Source: Nonomuraea roseoviolacea subsp. carminata
GTDB lineage: Bacteria > Actinomycetota > Actinomycetes > Streptosporangiales > Streptosporangiaceae
DNA length: 64,000 nt
Assembly: GCF_024172185.1 (NCBI RefSeq)
Contig: NZ_JAMZEC010000001.1
Span: 7,477,001 to 7,541,000, forward strand
Direction: 5' to 3'
How positions within the stretch are numbered: position 1 is the stretch's first letter; each line of letters opens with the position of its first letter. Under the pieces are notes generated by a model. The model had not been told where the DNA came from, searched no databases, and was given only the letters and a program-made list of their open reading frames with translations. Made by a program: the position numbers and the translations under genes. Shown here piece by piece: positions 16,646-25,116 of this stretch.

Positions 16646-17425
16646 TTACTCCCAGCGGAACGTGCGCGAGGCCAGCCCCAGGCACAGCACCGCCCACGCG
16701 GCCAGCACCCCGAGCGCGCCCAGCGGCAGCGCGCCGCCCGACAGCACCGTCCGCAGCCCGCCGGTGAGCGCCGAGATGGGCAGCACCTCCAGCGCCGGCC
16801 GCACCGACTCCGGCAGCTTCGACAGCGGGAACATCACCCCGCCCGCCCCCAGCAGCACCAGGTAGACGAGGTTGGCCGCGGCCAGCGTCGCCTCGGCGCG
16901 CAGCGTGCCCGCCATGAGCAGCCCGAGCCCGCTGAAGGCCGCCGTGCCCAGCACGATGAGCAGCGCCGCCGCCGCGAACGACCCGTGAGGCCGCCAGCCG
17001 AGCGCCAGCCCCACGGCCACGACCACCACGACCTGGATGAGCTCCACCGCCAGCACGGCCGCCGTCTTGGCCAGCATGAGCCCGGCCCGCGACAGCGGGG
17101 TCGCCCCCAGCCGCTTCAGCACCCCGTACCGCCGCTCGAAGCCGGTCGCGATCGCCTGTCCGGTGAAGGCCGTGGACATGACCGCCAGCGCCAGCACACC
17201 CGGCGCGAGGAAGGCCACCCGGCTGCCGCCGCCGACGTCGATGAGCGGCGCCAGCGTGAACCCGGCCAGCAGCAGCACCGGGATCACCAGGGTCAGCAGG
17301 AGCTGCTCGCCGTTGCGCAGCGTCGCGCGCACCTCGGCGCCCGCCTGGGCGAGCACCATGCGCGGGAACGGCGCCGCCCCGGGCGCCGGGGTGAGGTCGA
17401 GGGCCGCCGTGTCCGGCGTCGTCAT
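16646..17425 (-). CDS. ABC-2 type transporter permease
   Basis: 259 residues with six hydrophobic segments and the ABC-2 pattern: an N-terminal amphipathic stretch, then LTLVIPVLLLAGFTL and AFTGQAIATGFERRYGVLKRLGATPLSR. It pairs with the ATPase encoded just upstream (ATGA overlap at 17422-17425), making a two-gene exporter. A similar exporter sits between ctaA and sufR in mycobacteria, so this pair belongs to the conserved backbone and not to the inserted genes. Substrate unknown. Confidence 0.88.
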   Translation of the reverse strand: MTTPDTAALDLTPAPGAAPFPRMVLAQAGAEVRATLRNGEQLLLTLVIPVLLLAGFTLAPLIDVGGGSRVAFLAPGVLALAVMSTAFTGQAIATGFERRYGVLKRLGATPLSRAGLMLAKTAAVLAVELIQVVVVVAVGLALGWRPHGSFAAAALLIVLGTAAFSGLGLLMAGTLRAEATLAAANLVYLVLLGAGGVMFPLSKLPESVRPALEVLPISALTGGLRTVLSGGALPLGALGVLAAWAVLCLGLASRTFRWE

Positions 17426-18330
17426 CGCAGCTCCCTGCCGGTCAGTTCGAGGAAGACGTCCTCCAGCGTGCGGCGCTCGATGCGCAGGTCGTCGGCCGTG
17501 ACGCCCTCGGCCGCGCACCAGGCGGTCACCGTGGCCAGCAGCTCCGGGCCCACCAGGCCCTCCACGATGTAGTGGCCGGCCGGCGACTCCTTGGCCGCGC
17601 TGCCCGACGGCAGCGCGTTGAGCAGCTCCTCCAGCGCCAGGCCGGGCCGGGCGCGGAAGCGGAGCTGCCGCTCGGCCCCGGTCAGCGCCGCCGGGCTGCC
17701 CTCGGCCACCACCCGCCCGCCGTCGATGATCACCACGTGGTCGGCCAGCCGCTCGGCCTCGTCCATGTGGTGCGTGGTCAGCAGCACCGCCACGCCCGCG
17801 GCGCGCAGGTCGGTCACGAGGTCCCAGCAGGCGTGGCGGGCCTGCGGGTCGAGCCCGGCCGTCGGCTCGTCGAGGAAGACCAGCTCCGGCCGGCCGACGA
17901 CCGCCGCGGCCAGCGACAGCCGCTGCTGCTGGCCGCCCGACAGGCGGCGGTACGGGGTGCGCGCGTGGGCGGCCAGGCCCAGCCGTACGAGGAGGGCGTC
18001 CACGTCGAGCGGACGGGCGTAGAAGCGGGAGACCAGGCGCAGCCACTCGCCGCAGCGCGTCGCCGGCGGCACGCCGCCCGACTGGAGCATGACCCCCACC
18101 CGGGGCCGCAGCGCCGGGGTGGCGGGCGGGAGGCCCAGCACCCGCACGGTGCCCTCGTCGGCCTCCCGGAAGCCCTCGCAGATCTCGACCGTGGAGGTCT
18201 TGCCCGCGCCGTTGGGCCCGAGCACGGCCGTCACCGCGCCACGGGCGGCGCGCATCGACAGGCCGTCGACCGCTGTGGTGCCGCCGTAGCGCTTGACCAG
18301 GCCGATGATCTCGACGGCTGGGGAGTCCAT
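17422..18330 (-). CDS. ABC transporter ATP-binding protein
   Basis: 302 residues. Walker A is GPNGAGKT (38-45), the signature LSGGQQQR, Walker B LVFLDEPTAGLDP and the H-loop LLTTHHMDEAE. The C-terminal extension resembles those of DrrA/NodI-type exporters. The start is taken as ATG 18330 although the frame is open for 74 more codons of non-conserved, low-complexity sequence. No Shine-Dalgarno is visible, but TAGACT ends 7 bases before the ATG, which would suit a leaderless transcript. Confidence 0.9.
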   Translation of the reverse strand: MDSPAVEIIGLVKRYGGTTAVDGLSMRAARGAVTAVLGPNGAGKTSTVEICEGFREADEGTVRVLGLPPATPALRPRVGVMLQSGGVPPATRCGEWLRLVSRFYARPLDVDALLVRLGLAAHARTPYRRLSGGQQQRLSLAAAVVGRPELVFLDEPTAGLDPQARHACWDLVTDLRAAGVAVLLTTHHMDEAERLADHVVIIDGGRVVAEGSPAALTGAERQLRFRARPGLALEELLNALPSGSAAKESPAGHYIVEGLVGPELLATVTAWCAAEGVTADDLRIERRTLEDVFLELTGRELR

Positions 18331-18336
18331 GGCCAC

Positions 18337-18342
18337 GAGTCT
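18337..18342 (-). promoter_or_regulatory. Possible -10 element for leaderless ABC exporter transcript
   Basis: TAGACT read on the minus strand fits the actinobacterial -10 pattern TAnnnT. Its end is 6-7 bases from the ATG at 18330 and no ribosome-binding site lies between, so transcription may begin at the start codon. No good -35 is visible. Confidence 0.35.
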
Positions 18343-18550
18343 AAGGACTGCGCGGAGCGGTCCCGTGCGCAGCCCGGGCCGCGCGCCGCCGGCCCGCCGC
18401 CCGCGTCCCCGGGGCTGGCCGGATATGGCCACCTGTTTACCGCGCGTTTCCCGGCGGGGCCATCGGCCGGGTGAAAGCCTGAGGGCGGGGGCGAGTCGGG
18501 CGGCAGCCGCGAGGGGGCGGCGGCCGGCGAGGACGGCAAGGAGGGTTCCC

Positions 18551-19327
18551 ATGTCAGAGCGCAGCGGCTACGAGCCGGGTGTCCCGTGCTGGGTGGATCT
18601 GTCGAGCTCGGACGTGGAGGCGTCCGTGCGCTTCTACGGCGAGGTCCTCGGCTGGCGGGCCGAGATGAGCGACGATCCCGCGGCCGGGGGCTACGGCCAG
18701 TTCTTCCACGGCGGCAGGCGCGTCGCCGGCGTGGGCCCCCTGCACGACGAGGACATGCCGTCCCACTGGAACAGCTACGTCGCCGTCGAGGACGCCGACG
18801 CGACCGCCGACCGGGTCAAGAACTCCGGCGGCACCGTGGTCGCGGGCCCGATGCAGATCATGGAGGAGGGCCGCATGGCGGTCTTCCAGGCGCCGGACGG
18901 CGCGTACGCCTCGATCTGGCAGGCGGGCCGCCACCACGGCGCCGACCTGGTCAACGAGCCGGGCGCGTTCTGCTGGAACGAGCTCGTCACCCGCGACCCC
19001 GAGGCCGCCGAGCGCTTCTACCGCGCGGTGTTCGGCTGGGAGCCCCGCCCGCAGCAGATGGACGGCGTCACCTACACCGAGTGGCACGCGGGCGGCCGGG
19101 CCGTCGCCGGGATGATCGAGATGGGGCCGATGTACCCGCCGGAGACGCCCTCGCACTGGATGGTCTACTTCGCGGTCGCCGACCTCGACGCGGCCATCGG
19201 GGCCGCCCGGCGGCACGGCGCGGAGGTGTTCGTCGACTCCATGGACTCGCCGCCGGGCCGCTTCGGGATGTTCCAGGACCCTCAGGGCGCGGCCCTCTCG
19301 GTCATCCAGCTCCGCGAAAATCAGTAA
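18551..19327 (+). CDS. Two-domain VOC (glyoxalase/bleomycin-resistance fold) protein
   Basis: 258 residues in two tandem VOC repeats: residues about 8-122 start with PCWVDLSSSDVEASVRFYGEVLGW, and about 130-255 start with FCWNELVTRDPEAAERFYRAVFGW. The repeats are internal duplicates, a layout common in actinobacterial proteins annotated as hydroxylases or glyoxalase-like. No catalytic activity can be assigned. A strong AAGGAGG precedes the ATG by 6 bases. It is divergent from the ABC exporter pair. Confidence 0.88.
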   Translation: MSERSGYEPGVPCWVDLSSSDVEASVRFYGEVLGWRAEMSDDPAAGGYGQFFHGGRRVAGVGPLHDEDMPSHWNSYVAVEDADATADRVKNSGGTVVAGPMQIMEEGRMAVFQAPDGAYASIWQAGRHHGADLVNEPGAFCWNELVTRDPEAAERFYRAVFGWEPRPQQMDGVTYTEWHAGGRAVAGMIEMGPMYPPETPSHWMVYFAVADLDAAIGAARRHGAEVFVDSMDSPPGRFGMFQDPQGAALSVIQLRENQ

Positions 19328-19379
19328 AAATCAGATGACTGGGAATTAGGAGGACTTTACCGCTGTTTATCTCCCTCGG

Positions 19380-19406
19380 CCCTCGTGGGCCGCACGCCTG
19401 CGAGGG
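19380..19406 (+). promoter_or_regulatory. Inverted repeat over the ribosome-binding region of the Bcr/CflA gene
   Basis: CCCTCG at 19380-19385 can pair with CGAGGG at 19401-19406. The right arm runs into the purine-rich GAGGGAGAGGGG that serves as Shine-Dalgarno for the ATG at 19421. Pairing could mask it, but the stem is only 6 bp. Confidence 0.3.
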
Positions 19407-19420
19407 AGAGGGGTACGCGC

Positions 19421-20725
19421 ATGTCCGTGGCGCCGGCGTCACCATCCGCATCAGCGGCATCGGGATCCAGCCTGCCAGGGTCGGCGAACGGTGAGGAGGG
19501 CGCCCCTCGTGCGAAGCGGTCCGGCGCCCTGCTGCTGTTCGTGCTCGGCGCGCTGTCGGCCATCGGCCCCCTGTCCATCGACATGTACCTGCCGGCCCTG
19601 CCCGCCATCACCGGGGAACTGCTGAGCACGCCCGCCCAGGTGCAGCTCACGCTGACGGCCTGCCTCATCGGCGTCTCCGCCGGTCAGGTTGTCGCCGGGC
19701 CGGTCAGCGACGTGCGCGGGCGCCGGGGGCCGTTGCTGGTCGGCGTCGCCGGGTTCGCGGTGGCCTCGCTGCTGTGCGCGTTCGCGCCGAACGTGCCCGT
19801 GCTGATCGCGCTGCGGCTGCTGCAGGGCGTCCTCGGCGGCGCCGCCCTGGTGATCGTGCGCGCCGTGGTGCGCGACCTGTACGAAGGCCCCGCCATCGCG
19901 CGCATCTTCGCCACGCTCATGCTCGTCAGCGGCCTCGCGCCGATCCTCGCCCCGGTGGCCGGCGCCCAGCTCCTGTCGTTCACCTCCTGGCGCGGCGTGT
20001 TCGTCGCGCTCAGCCTGACCGGCCTGGTGCTGCTGCTGGCCGTGGTCGCGGGCGTCCGCGAGACGCTGCCGGCCGCCAAGCGCGAGAGCGGCGGGCTCGG
20101 GCACACCCTGCGCACCTTCGGCCGGCTGCTGCGCGACCGCCCGTTCATGGGCAGCGCGCTGACCGCGGGCCTGGGCTTCGCCGCGATGTTCGCCTACATC
20201 TCCGGCTCGCCCTTCGTGATCCAGGAGGTCTACCACGCCACGCCCCAGCAGTACTCCCTGATCTTCGGGCTCAACGCGCTGGGCCTGACCCTCATGGCCC
20301 AGGTCGGCGGGCGGCTCGCGGGCCGGGTCGCGCCCGCGCGGCTGGTCTTCACGGGTCTCGCCATCGCGGTCGCGGGCGCCGCGCTGCTGCTGGCGGCCGC
20401 GGTCACCGGGCTGGGGCTGGCCGGGATCGTGGCGGGACTGTTCGTCATCATGTGCGGTCAGGGCCTCATCCTGCCGGGCACCGGCGCGCTCGCCCTGGCC
20501 GGGCAGCCGCCGCAGGTCGCGGGCAGCGCCTCGGCCCTGCTCGGGGTGCTCCAGTTCGCGCTGGGCGCCCTCGCCGCGCCGCTCGTCGGCTTGGTGGGCT
20601 CGGGCTCGGCGACGCCGATGGCCGCCGTCATGCTGGCGCTGCTGGCCCTCGCGGCCGTCGTCTTCGCGGTCGTCCGGGGCCGTCCGGCGGCGGCGCTCCA
20701 GGCCGCCGAGCAGGGGATTAGGTAA
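19421..20725 (+). CDS. Bcr/CflA-family MFS drug transporter
   Basis: 434 residues with twelve membrane segments after a cytoplasmic tail of about 35 residues. The family marker GPLSIDMYLPALP opens helix 1, followed by GPVSDVRGRRGPLLVG and the long LRLLQGVLGGAALVIVRAVVRDLY. Bcr/CflA members export drugs or amino acid derivatives with protons. Its TAA stop lies within the iron-box-like palindrome that precedes the suf operon. ATG 19421 is chosen over an in-frame GTG 36 bases upstream because of the GGGAGAGGGG just before it. Confidence 0.88.
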   Translation: MSVAPASPSASAASGSSLPGSANGEEGAPRAKRSGALLLFVLGALSAIGPLSIDMYLPALPAITGELLSTPAQVQLTLTACLIGVSAGQVVAGPVSDVRGRRGPLLVGVAGFAVASLLCAFAPNVPVLIALRLLQGVLGGAALVIVRAVVRDLYEGPAIARIFATLMLVSGLAPILAPVAGAQLLSFTSWRGVFVALSLTGLVLLLAVVAGVRETLPAAKRESGGLGHTLRTFGRLLRDRPFMGSALTAGLGFAAMFAYISGSPFVIQEVYHATPQQYSLIFGLNALGLTLMAQVGGRLAGRVAPARLVFTGLAIAVAGAALLLAAAVTGLGLAGIVAGLFVIMCGQGLILPGTGALALAGQPPQVAGSASALLGVLQFALGALAAPLVGLVGSGSATPMAAVMLALLALAAVVFAVVRGRPAAALQAAEQGIR

Positions 20726-20736
20726 GGCTTACCTGC
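20718..20736 (+). promoter_or_regulatory. Iron-box-like palindrome (DtxR/IdeR/DmdR type)
   Basis: TTAGGTAAGGCTTACCTGC contains the perfect 7+1+7 palindrome AGGTAAG-G-CTTACCT and matches the remembered iron-box consensus TTAGGTTAGGCTAACCTAA at 15 of 19 positions. It overlaps the stop codon of the upstream transporter and lies about 75-90 bases before sufR. It probably lets an iron-dependent repressor act on the suf operon. Confidence 0.65.
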
Positions 20737-20796
20737 GTGAGAAATTGCATTGACCCTTTCCCAGGATCCATTTGTGGGGCGGGAAGGAATTACGGC

Positions 20797-20811
20797 ACAC
20801 TGATGTTGTGA
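20797..20811 (+). promoter_or_regulatory. SufR-type operator over the sufR start
   Basis: ACACT-GATGT-TGTGA has the form ACACT-N5-TGTGA, which from memory is the site reported for mycobacterial SufR. The right half contains the proposed GTG start (20808-20810). A weak -10 (CACACT, 20796-20801) with TTGTGG 18 bases upstream would place transcription start at about the GTG, so the operator would cover -10 and +1. Autorepression is the natural reading. Confidence 0.7.
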
Positions 20812-21518
20812 AAAACGTGCCCACCACGATCGAGCCCGGCAGCGAGCGCAGCACCCGCGCGCGCGTGGCCCGGCTCATCCTGGAGCACGGTCCCGTCGCG
20901 GCCGCCGCGCTGGGCGAGCGGCTCGGGCTGACCCCGGCCGCCGTCCGCCGTCACCTCGACGCGTTGCTGTCCGACGGGATGATAGAGCCTCGCACGGTGC
21001 GGCCACGCGGCCAGCGCGGGCGCGGGCGGCCGGCCAAGCTGTTCGCCATCACCGACGCGGGGCGCAGTGCCTTCGAGCACGCCTATGACGACCTGGCCGG
21101 GAGCGCGCTGCGCTTCCTGGCCGAGCGCATGGGGGACGAGGCGGTGACCGACTTCGCCCGCTCGCAGGTCTCCGGCCTGCTGCGTAGGCTGGAGCCGGTC
21201 ATGCGCGAGGTGCCCGCCGAGCGGCGGGTCGAGGTGCTGGCGCAGGCGCTCTCGGCCGAGGGCTACGCCGCGTCGGCCAGCAAGGCCAAGTCCGGCGGAG
21301 ACCAGCTCTGCCAGCACCACTGTCCGGTGGCGCACGTGGCGGCGGAGTTCCCTCAGCTCTGCGAGGCCGAGACCGAGGCGTTCGCCCGGGTTCTCGGCAC
21401 CCCCGTGCAGCGCCTGGCCACGATCGCCCACGGCGACGGGGTCTGCACCACACACGTCAGCCCGCAATCGCTGGGTGATCCCGCACATAGAGACAAGAGC
21501 AAGGAGACCGGAAGGTGA
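20808..21518 (+). CDS. sufR: SufR, iron-sulfur-binding repressor of the suf operon
   Basis: About 236 residues. An ArsR-like winged helix (GPVAAAALGERLGLTPAAVRRHLDALL) is followed by a C-terminal cysteine cluster: C168, C172, C185 and C213 in the arrangement C-X3-C-X12-C-X27-C, as expected for SufR, whose bound cluster reports the cell's iron-sulfur status. GTG 20808 is taken as start; GTG 20817 is also possible and no Shine-Dalgarno is visible. The stop overlaps the sufB start (GTGA). First gene of the eight-gene suf operon. Confidence 0.92.
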   Translation: MKNVPTTIEPGSERSTRARVARLILEHGPVAAAALGERLGLTPAAVRRHLDALLSDGMIEPRTVRPRGQRGRGRPAKLFAITDAGRSAFEHAYDDLAGSALRFLAERMGDEAVTDFARSQVSGLLRRLEPVMREVPAERRVEVLAQALSAEGYAASASKAKSGGDQLCQHHCPVAHVAAEFPQLCEAETEAFARVLGTPVQRLATIAHGDGVCTTHVSPQSLGDPAHRDKSKETGR

Positions 21519-22927
21519 CTGTCACCGACCGCCCGGAGCTGGAAGGCCTCGGGAATTACAAGTTCGGCTGGGCCGACCCCGATGCCGCCGGGGCGGCGGC
21601 CAAGCGTGGCCTGTCCGAGGACGTCGTGCGCAACATCTCCGGGCTCAAGAGCGAGCCCGAGTGGATGCTCGACCTTCGCCTGAAGGGCCTCCGCCTGTTC
21701 GACAAGAAGCCGCTGCCGACCTGGGGCTCCGACCTCACCGACATCGACTTCGACAACATCAAGTACTTCGTCCGCTCGACGGAGAAGCAGGCCGCCTCCT
21801 GGGACGAGCTGCCCGCCGACATCAAGAACACCTACGACAAGCTGGGCATCCCCGAGGCCGAGAAGCAGCGGCTCATCGCCGGCGTCGCCGCCCAGTACGA
21901 GTCGGAGGTCGTCTACCACAAGATCCGTGAGGACCTTGAGGAGAAGGGCGTCATCTTCGTCGACACCGACACCGGCCTGCGCGAGCACGAGGACCTGTTC
22001 AAGGAGTACTTCGGCTCGGTCATCCCGGTCGGCGACAACAAGTTCGCCGCCCTCAACACCGCCGTGTGGTCCGGTGGCTCGTTCATCTACGTGCCGCCGA
22101 ACGTCGAGGTCGAGATCCCGCTCCAGGCGTACTTCCGGATCAACACCGAGAACATGGGCCAGTTCGAGCGGACCCTGATCATCGTGGACGAGAACTCCTA
22201 CGTCCACTACGTCGAGGGCTGCACCGCGCCGATCTACTCCTCCGACTCGCTGCACTCCGCGGTCGTCGAGATCATCGTGAAGAAGAACGCCCGCTGCCGT
22301 TACACGACCATCCAGAACTGGTCGAACAACGTCTACAACCTGGTGACCAAGCGCGCCGTCGCCTACGAGGGCGCCACCATGGAGTGGATCGACGGCAACA
22401 TCGGCTCCAAGGTCACGATGAAGTACCCGGCCGTCTACCTCATGGGCGAGCACGCCAAGGGCGAGACGCTGAGCGTCGCCTTCGCCGGCGAGGGCCAGCA
22501 CCAGGACGCCGGCTCCAAGATGGTGCACCTGGCGCCCCACACCAGCTCCAGCGTCATCTCCAAGTCGGTGGCCCGCGGCGGCGGCCGCACCTCCTACCGC
22601 GGTCTCGTGCAGATCGAGGAGGGCGCCCACGGCAGCGCCAGCACCGTCAAGTGCGACGCGCTGCTCGTCGACCAGATCAGCCGCTCCGACACCTACCCCT
22701 ACGTCGACGTCCGCGAGGACGACGTGTCGATGGGGCACGAGGCCACGGTCTCCAAGGTCAGCGAGGACCAGCTGTTCTACCTCATGAGCCGCGGCCTCGA
22801 CGAGGACGAGGCGATGGCGATGATCGTGCGCGGCTTCGTCGAGCCGATCGCGCGCGAGCTGCCCATGGAGTACGCGCTCGAGCTCAACCGGCTGATCGAG
22901 CTGCAGATGGAAGGAGCCGTCGGCTGA
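21515..22927 (+). CDS. sufB: Fe-S cluster assembly scaffold SufB
   Basis: 470-residue SufB of the SufBCD complex, which builds clusters in the cytoplasm. Diagnostic stretches include YVPPNVEVEIPLQAYFRIN, VEGCTAPIY, the cysteine-bearing STVKCDALLVD and HEATVSKVSEDQLFYLMSRGL. The gene is uninterrupted, unlike the intein-containing sufB of some mycobacteria. GTG start in an overlap with sufR, with AAGGAG 8 bases upstream. It shares one base with sufD. Confidence 0.97.
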   Translation: MTVTDRPELEGLGNYKFGWADPDAAGAAAKRGLSEDVVRNISGLKSEPEWMLDLRLKGLRLFDKKPLPTWGSDLTDIDFDNIKYFVRSTEKQAASWDELPADIKNTYDKLGIPEAEKQRLIAGVAAQYESEVVYHKIREDLEEKGVIFVDTDTGLREHEDLFKEYFGSVIPVGDNKFAALNTAVWSGGSFIYVPPNVEVEIPLQAYFRINTENMGQFERTLIIVDENSYVHYVEGCTAPIYSSDSLHSAVVEIIVKKNARCRYTTIQNWSNNVYNLVTKRAVAYEGATMEWIDGNIGSKVTMKYPAVYLMGEHAKGETLSVAFAGEGQHQDAGSKMVHLAPHTSSSVISKSVARGGGRTSYRGLVQIEEGAHGSASTVKCDALLVDQISRSDTYPYVDVREDDVSMGHEATVSKVSEDQLFYLMSRGLDEDEAMAMIVRGFVEPIARELPMEYALELNRLIELQMEGAVG

Positions 22928-24051
22928 TGGGCCTGAACGAGAAGCCCCTGTCGACCCTGCACGAGAAGGCGTCGTACGACCTGGCCGACTTCGACGTGCC
23001 GACCGGGCGCGAGGAGGCGTGGCGCTTCACCCCGCTCTCGCGCCTCAAGGGCCTGCACAACGGCAAGGCCGAGGCCACCGGCCAGCTCGTCGTCCAGGCG
23101 TTCACCCCGTCCGGCGTGAGCGCCGAGTGGGTCGGCCGCGAGGACCCGCGCATCGGCCGCGCGTACGTGCCGGCCGACCGGGTCAGCGCCCAGGCCTACA
23201 ACGCCTTCGAGAAGGCGCTGGTCATCACGGTGCCCAAGGAGGCGACGCCCGACGACCACATCCGGGTCGAGCTGCGCGGCGGCGGCACCGACGGCGCCTC
23301 CTACGGCCACATCGTGGTCGTCGTCGAGCCGCTGGCCGAGGCCGTGGTCGTCATCGAGCACCAGGGCAGCGCGGTCTACGCCGACAACATCGAGTTCGTC
23401 GTCGGCGACGGCGCCTCCCTCAAGGTCGTCAGCCTCCAGGACTGGGAGGACGACGCCGTCCACGTCTCCCACCACCACGCCCAGCTCGCCAAGGACGCCA
23501 CCTTCCGCAGCTTCGTGGTGACGCTCGGCGGCGACCTCGTCCGGCTCTCGCCCAGCGTGTCCTACACCGGCCCCGGCGGCGACGCCGACCTGGCCGGCGT
23601 GTACTTCGTGGACGCGGGCCAGCACCTGGAGCACCGCCTGCTGGTCGACCACTCGCAGCCCCACTGCAAGAGCAACGTCGACTACCGCGGCGCCCTGCAG
23701 GGCGAGGACGCTCACGCCGTCTGGATCGGCGACGTGATCATCCGCGTCGAGGCCGAGGGCACCGACACCTACGAGCTCAACCGCAACCTCATCCTCACCG
23801 ACGGCGCCCGCGCCGACTCGGTGCCCAACCTGGAGATCCTCACCGGTGAGGTCGCCGGCGCGGGTCACGCCTCGACGTCGGGCCGCCTCGACGACGAGCA
23901 CATCTTCTACCTCCAGGCCCGTGGCATCCCCTTCGACGAGGCGCGCCGCCTGGTCATCCGCGGCTTCCTCGGCCAGCTCATCGAGCGCATCGAGATCGAG
24001 GAGATCCGCGATCGCGTCATGGGCGCGGTGGAGGCGGAGCTCGCGCGATGA
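22927..24051 (+). CDS. sufD: Fe-S cluster assembly protein SufD
   Basis: 374-residue partner of SufB, with the same right-handed parallel beta-helix core. GREEAWRFTPLSRLKGL at the N-terminus, HCKSNVDYRG and the end motif DDEHIFYLQARGIPFDEARRLVIRGFLG identify it. ATG 22927 overlaps the sufB stop by one base and the gene ends in an ATGA overlap with the Rieske gene. It is needed for iron delivery within SufBCD. Confidence 0.96.
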   Translation: MGLNEKPLSTLHEKASYDLADFDVPTGREEAWRFTPLSRLKGLHNGKAEATGQLVVQAFTPSGVSAEWVGREDPRIGRAYVPADRVSAQAYNAFEKALVITVPKEATPDDHIRVELRGGGTDGASYGHIVVVVEPLAEAVVVIEHQGSAVYADNIEFVVGDGASLKVVSLQDWEDDAVHVSHHHAQLAKDATFRSFVVTLGGDLVRLSPSVSYTGPGGDADLAGVYFVDAGQHLEHRLLVDHSQPHCKSNVDYRGALQGEDAHAVWIGDVIIRVEAEGTDTYELNRNLILTDGARADSVPNLEILTGEVAGAGHASTSGRLDDEHIFYLQARGIPFDEARRLVIRGFLGQLIERIEIEEIRDRVMGAVEAELAR

Positions 24052-24365
24052 GTTTCCAGAAGGTGTGCAGCGTGTCCGACGTCCCCGACGGCGGGGTGCT
24101 CGGCGTGGAGGTCGAGGAGACCCCCGTCGCGCTCGTCCGCAAGGGCGGCGAGGTCTTCGCGCTGCACGACATCTGCTCCCACGCCGAGGTCAGGCTCAGC
24201 GAGGGAGAGGTCTACGACGACACCCTGGAGTGCTGGCTGCACGGCTCGTGCTTCGACATCCGCAGCGGCAAGCCCACCGGCCCGCCCGCGACCAGGCCCG
24301 TGAACACCTACACAGTCAAGATCGACGGCGATGACGTCCTCGTCTCGCTCTCGAAGGAGTCATAA
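24048..24365 (+). CDS. Rieske-type ferredoxin of the suf operon
   Basis: 105 residues with a complete Rieske [2Fe-2S] site: C43-S-H45 and C62-W-L-H65, followed by GSCFDIRSGKPTGPPATRPV. Small Rieske ferredoxins resembling dioxygenase ferredoxin subunits are regularly found between sufD and sufC in actinobacteria. They probably supply electrons or act as a cluster acceptor, but the role is not settled. Starts in an ATGA overlap with sufD. Confidence 0.93.
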   Translation: MSFQKVCSVSDVPDGGVLGVEVEETPVALVRKGGEVFALHDICSHAEVRLSEGEVYDDTLECWLHGSCFDIRSGKPTGPPATRPVNTYTVKIDGDDVLVSLSKES

Positions 24366-24369
24366 GCAC

Positions 24370-25116
24370 ATGTCCACCCTTGAGATCCGTGACCTCCAGG
24401 TCGCCGTCGACGACAAGGCGATCCTGCGCGGCGTCAACCTCACCGTGCGGTCGGGCGAGACCCACGCCATCATGGGCCCCAACGGCTCCGGCAAGTCCAC
24501 GCTCGCCTACGCGATCGCCGGTCACCCCAAGTACACGATCACCGGCGGCCAGGTGCTGCTCGACGGCGTCGACCTGCTGGAGCTGTCGGTCGACGAGCGC
24601 GCCCGCGCCGGTCTGTTCCTCGCCATGCAGTACCCCGTCGAGGTCCCCGGCGTGTCGGTGTCCAACTTCCTGCGCTCGGCCGTCACCGCGGTGCGCGGCG
24701 AGGCCCCCAAGCTGCGCGAGTTCGCCAAGGACCTCAAGAGCGGCATGGACGCCCTGTCCATCGACGCCGCCTTCGCCCAGCGCAACCTCAACGAGGGCTT
24801 CTCCGGCGGTGAGAAGAAGCGCCACGAGATCCTCCAGCTCGAGCTGCTCAAGCCCAAGATCGCCGTGCTCGACGAGACCGACTCCGGCCTCGACGTCGAC
24901 GCGCTGCGCGTGGTGTCCGAGGGCATCAACCGCTTCCGCGCCACCGGCGACACGGGCGTGCTGCTCATCACGCACTACACCCGCATCCTGCGCTACGTGA
25001 AGCCGGACTTCGTCCACGTCTTCGCGGGCGGCCGGATCGTCGAGGAGGGCGGCCCGGAGCTGGCCGACAAGCTCGAGGCCGAGGGCTACGAGCAGTACAC
25101 GAAGGCGACTGCATGA
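24370..25116 (+). CDS. sufC: Fe-S cluster assembly ATPase SufC
   Basis: 248-residue ABC-type ATPase that powers SufB/SufD rearrangement. Walker A GPNGSGKS, signature FSGGEKKR and Walker B IAVLDETDSGLD are in place, with the SufC-typical FLAMQYPVEVPGVSVSNFLR. Start ATG 24370 has AAGGAG 9 bases upstream. The end overlaps sufS (ATGA). Confidence 0.97.
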   Translation: MSTLEIRDLQVAVDDKAILRGVNLTVRSGETHAIMGPNGSGKSTLAYAIAGHPKYTITGGQVLLDGVDLLELSVDERARAGLFLAMQYPVEVPGVSVSNFLRSAVTAVRGEAPKLREFAKDLKSGMDALSIDAAFAQRNLNEGFSGGEKKRHEILQLELLKPKIAVLDETDSGLDVDALRVVSEGINRFRATGDTGVLLITHYTRILRYVKPDFVHVFAGGRIVEEGGPELADKLEAEGYEQYTKATA

